A DNA stretch of 8,166 bases, from positions 1-8,166 of the forward strand of contig CAIYZI010000067.1 of assembly GCA_903930665.1 (NCBI GenBank), written 5' to 3'. Origin of the DNA: an uncultured beta proteobacterium. Its GTDB lineage: Bacteria > Pseudomonadota > Gammaproteobacteria > Burkholderiales > Burkholderiaceae. This document shows, piece by piece, positions 7,501 through 8,166 of the stretch. Both the position numbers and the translations under genes were made by a program. Position 1 is the stretch's first letter; the number at the start of each line of letters is the position of its first letter. Below the pieces are notes generated by a model. The model was not told where the DNA came from, ran no database searches, and saw nothing but the letters and a program-made list of their open reading frames with translations.

Positions 7501-7658
7501 CCAGGCAAGGAAGCTGATACAGAGATGGTTGGAAAATCTACCTGTGGCAATGGTGAAACAGGAAGCAATTTAAATGCGGAAACACCAGCTAGCAAAATAG
7601 CTAGCATGAGTAGCGTTGTCGCTATAGGCCGATGAATAAATGACGTAGAAATATTCAT
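4503..7658 (-). CDS. mdtC: MdtC-like RND multidrug efflux permease
   Basis: This is a complete 1051-residue RND/HAE1 inner-membrane pump, slightly longer than E. coli MdtC (about 1025). It follows MdtC closely from the start: FIHRPIATTLL, LPQVDFPTI (37-45), ETMAATVATPLERSLGR (57-73) and TSSSSLGSTR (81-90). The proton-relay pair Asp401-Asp402 lies in TM4 (GFVVDDAIVVLE), and the matching TM10 lysine is Lys949/950 in GIVKKNAIMMIDFA, with a TM11 Thr at 989. Porter subdomains and the second half (FFPQQDTG, about 553; DIRIGGRSSNATYQ, 650-663; AFGQRQVSTI, 731-740) are intact. Residues about 771-808 are an extra Ser/Thr/Ala-rich segment absent from E. coli MdtC. MdtC works as a heterotrimer with MdtB, and an MdtB-like gene lies 19 bases upstream. 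Substrates such as bile salts or novobiocin are known for E. coli MdtABC but cannot be transferred safely. No good Shine-Dalgarno sequence precedes the ATG, which suggests translational coupling. Confidence 0.95.
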   Translation of the reverse strand: MNISTSFIHRPIATTLLMLAILLAGVSAFKLLPVSPLPQVDFPTISVSASLPGASPETMAATVATPLERSLGRIAGVTEMTSSSSLGSTRITLQFDLSRNIDGAANDVQAAINAAHALLPTGLPSNPTYRKVNPADAPIMILSLTSETMTRAQLYDAASTILAQKLSQVGGVGQVTVGGSSLPAVRVEINPTMMSARGIGFEDVRTAIAASNTIRPKGAIESGQRAWQVVANDTANKARDYLPIIVGYHNGAPIRISDFAQVIDSVEDLRNGGIADGKPAVLIVLWRQPGANIISTVDGVKATLPQLRASIPAAVDMQVALDRTPTIRASLAEVERTLILSVILVVMVVFLFLGNIRATIIPSIAVPISLVGTFAAMWLCNFSLNNLSLMALTIATGFVVDDAIVVLEVISRRIENGQSPMQAAIEGSREVSFTVLSITISLIAVFIPILLMGGIVGRLFREFAITLSVAIAVSLVISLTATPMLCAHLLKQHKTTKPSRFMESIEIFFLKMNQKYASSLEYALQHKRMMMATLFAVIGLNIYLYGAIPKGFFPQQDTGRIVGSIQADQDISFQAMQLKMSQFMQIVMQDPAVDKVVGFTGGGQTNTGSVYISLKPLALREANMDEVVGRMRRKLNAVAGATLFLQPVQDIRIGGRSSNATYQFTLLGDNLQDLREWAPKIRFAMTDLPELIDVNTDSQDKGLQTTINIDHDTASKLGLTTNLIDTTLNDAFGQRQVSTIFNPLNQYHVVMEVAPQYWQNPEILKQIYVSTSAPTPNSYSVGAAQSITAATVPITTINTSGKKAAAQIPLAAFANYGPTNTPLSVNHQSQFASNTISFNLPANVSLGQASDAIFSMMDRLNVPTSVRGSFQGTAKAFQDSLSSQPWLIMAAFITVYIVLGILYESLIHPITILSTLPSAGVGALLALMLFNTEFSIIALIGVILLIGIVKKNAIMMIDFAIHAQRTEGLLPHDAIYKACLMRFRPILMTTMAAILGAIPLAIGSGDGAEFHRPLGISIVGGLIMSQLLTLYTTPVVYLYMERLRTWNWKKK
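5235..5348 (-). other. Low-complexity insertion in the MdtC-like porter region
   Basis: Residues about 771-808 of the MdtC-like pump are rich in Ser, Thr, Ala, Pro and Gly. Compared with my recollection of E. coli MdtC, where IYVS-like sequence passes almost directly into the IPL strand, some 30-40 residues are added. The frame is maintained on both sides, so this is an in-frame loop rather than a defect. Confidence 0.55.
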
Positions 7659-7678
7659 GGGCGTATTGGCAGACTCAT
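7655..7678 (-). other. Seven-residue micro-ORF bridging the mdtB stop and mdtC start
   Basis: On the minus strand the mdtB-like stop reads TAATG, and that ATG opens a frame encoding MSLPIRP. Its TGA stop overlaps the mdtC start codon as ATGA. The micro-ORF thus begins on the last base of one pump gene and ends inside the start codon of the next. It could let ribosomes re-initiate stepwise from mdtB to mdtC, whose own binding site is weak. This is inferred from geometry only. Confidence 0.35.
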
Positions 7679-8166
7679 TATTTGGACTGACGTTTTAATC
7701 GATACTCTTTTAGCTGAGAGGAGAGTCGATCAAAAGCCAAATAAATTACTGGAGTTGTGAACAGTGTTAAAACCTGACTGACGAGAAGGCCACCAACCAT
7801 GGTGATGCCTAATGGGTGCCTTAGTTCAGAGCCGGTACCGGTACCCAACATCAAAGGTAAAGCACCAAGCAGTGCTGCCATGGTGGTCATGAGAATGGGG
7901 CGTAAACGTAACAAGCACGCTTCATAAATTGCATCCCGCGGTGACTTTCCCTCAACCCTTTCAGCCTCTAAAGCAAAGTCAATCATCATGATGGCATTTT
8001 TCTTGACAAAGCCAATGAGCAAAATGATGCCGATGATACCGATGATGCCAAGATCATTTCCTGAAATAATCAGTGCAAGTAGAGCGCCTACCCCAGCAGA
8101 GGGTAGTGTGGAGAGAATGGTGATGGGGTGTATGTAACTTTCATACAAAACACCCAAGACGATGTA
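7678..8166 (-). CDS. mdtB: MdtB-like RND multidrug efflux permease, C-terminal end (5' partial)
   Basis: The last 162 residues are visible; the frame is open through the right edge, so the rest of an expected protein of about 1040 residues lies beyond it. The segment begins in TM8 (YIVLGVLYES) and contains TM9-TM12. TM10 has LLIGFVKKNAIMMIDFA with the relay Lys55/56 (visible numbering). Then come ACLLRLRPILMTTMAALL in TM11 and SQVLTLFTTPVIYL in TM12. Its phrasing (GNDLGIIGIIGIILL, EAERVEGKSPRDAIYEACLL, VLTLFTTPVIYLAFDRL) is closer to E. coli MdtB than to MdtC. Together with the neighbouring MdtC-like gene this indicates the heteromeric MdtB2C type of pump. The tail KEYRLKRQSK is short and basic, as expected for a cytoplasmic end. 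No frameshift or stop interrupts the visible portion. Confidence 0.92.
   Translation of the reverse strand, partial: YIVLGVLYESYIHPITILSTLPSAGVGALLALIISGNDLGIIGIIGIILLIGFVKKNAIMMIDFALEAERVEGKSPRDAIYEACLLRLRPILMTTMAALLGALPLMLGTGTGSELRHPLGITMVGGLLVSQVLTLFTTPVIYLAFDRLSSQLKEYRLKRQSK

Noticed and set aside
7276..7635. Plus-strand open frame of 119 codons opposite the pump N-terminus
   Set aside because: It mirrors the conserved minus-strand coding sequence and has no ribosome site or family motif.
1..8166. Mobile element, CRISPR array or phage genes
   Set aside because: No transposase, integrase, repeat-spacer pattern, terminal inverted repeats or tRNA attachment site could be seen; all genes are intact or cut only by the window edges.

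Overview
The window looks like chromosomal DNA from a Gram-negative proteobacterium. Evidence for this is a tripartite RND efflux system with an outer-membrane channel, two lipoprotein signal peptides and a Tat signal peptide. GC content looks moderate by eye and gene packing is tight. The protein wording (ComEC tail, glycine-zipper lipoprotein, MdtBC-type pumps) reminds me of low-GC Burkholderiaceae such as Polynucleobacter. That placement is an inference from memory, not something I could test.

Layout, left to right. Positions 3-239 (+) hold the last 78 residues of a ComEC/Rec2-type DNA-uptake channel. A small glycine-zipper lipoprotein gene follows (309-680, +), with its own probable promoter and a clear intrinsic terminator (700-725). 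An intergenic stretch of about 200 bp carries a good sigma70-like promoter (836-864) and a leader hairpin (876-899). It leads into a two-gene unit on the + strand: a YeeE/YedE-family sulfur-compound transporter (930-2051) and a Tat-exported dienelactone-hydrolase-family enzyme (2075-2968). That pair converges on a minus-strand efflux operon, with a 10-bp hairpin near the junction.

The minus-strand operon reads right to left. First is the C-terminal end of an MdtB-like RND permease (cut by the window end at 8166), then a complete MdtC-like RND permease (4503-7658), then a NodT-family outer-membrane efflux lipoprotein (2995-4506). The order matches the MdtABC heteromeric pump scheme; the membrane fusion protein (MdtA-like) would be expected beyond the right edge. 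Junctions are translationally tight: a seven-residue micro-ORF bridges mdtB and mdtC, and mdtC overlaps the channel gene by ATGA.

I see no mobile element, CRISPR array, tRNA or rRNA. The window is mostly ordinary core-type gene content. The points most worth a second look are the pairing of the YeeE/YedE transporter with an exported hydrolase, the micro-ORF relay in the pump operon, and a low-complexity insertion in the MdtC-like porter domain.
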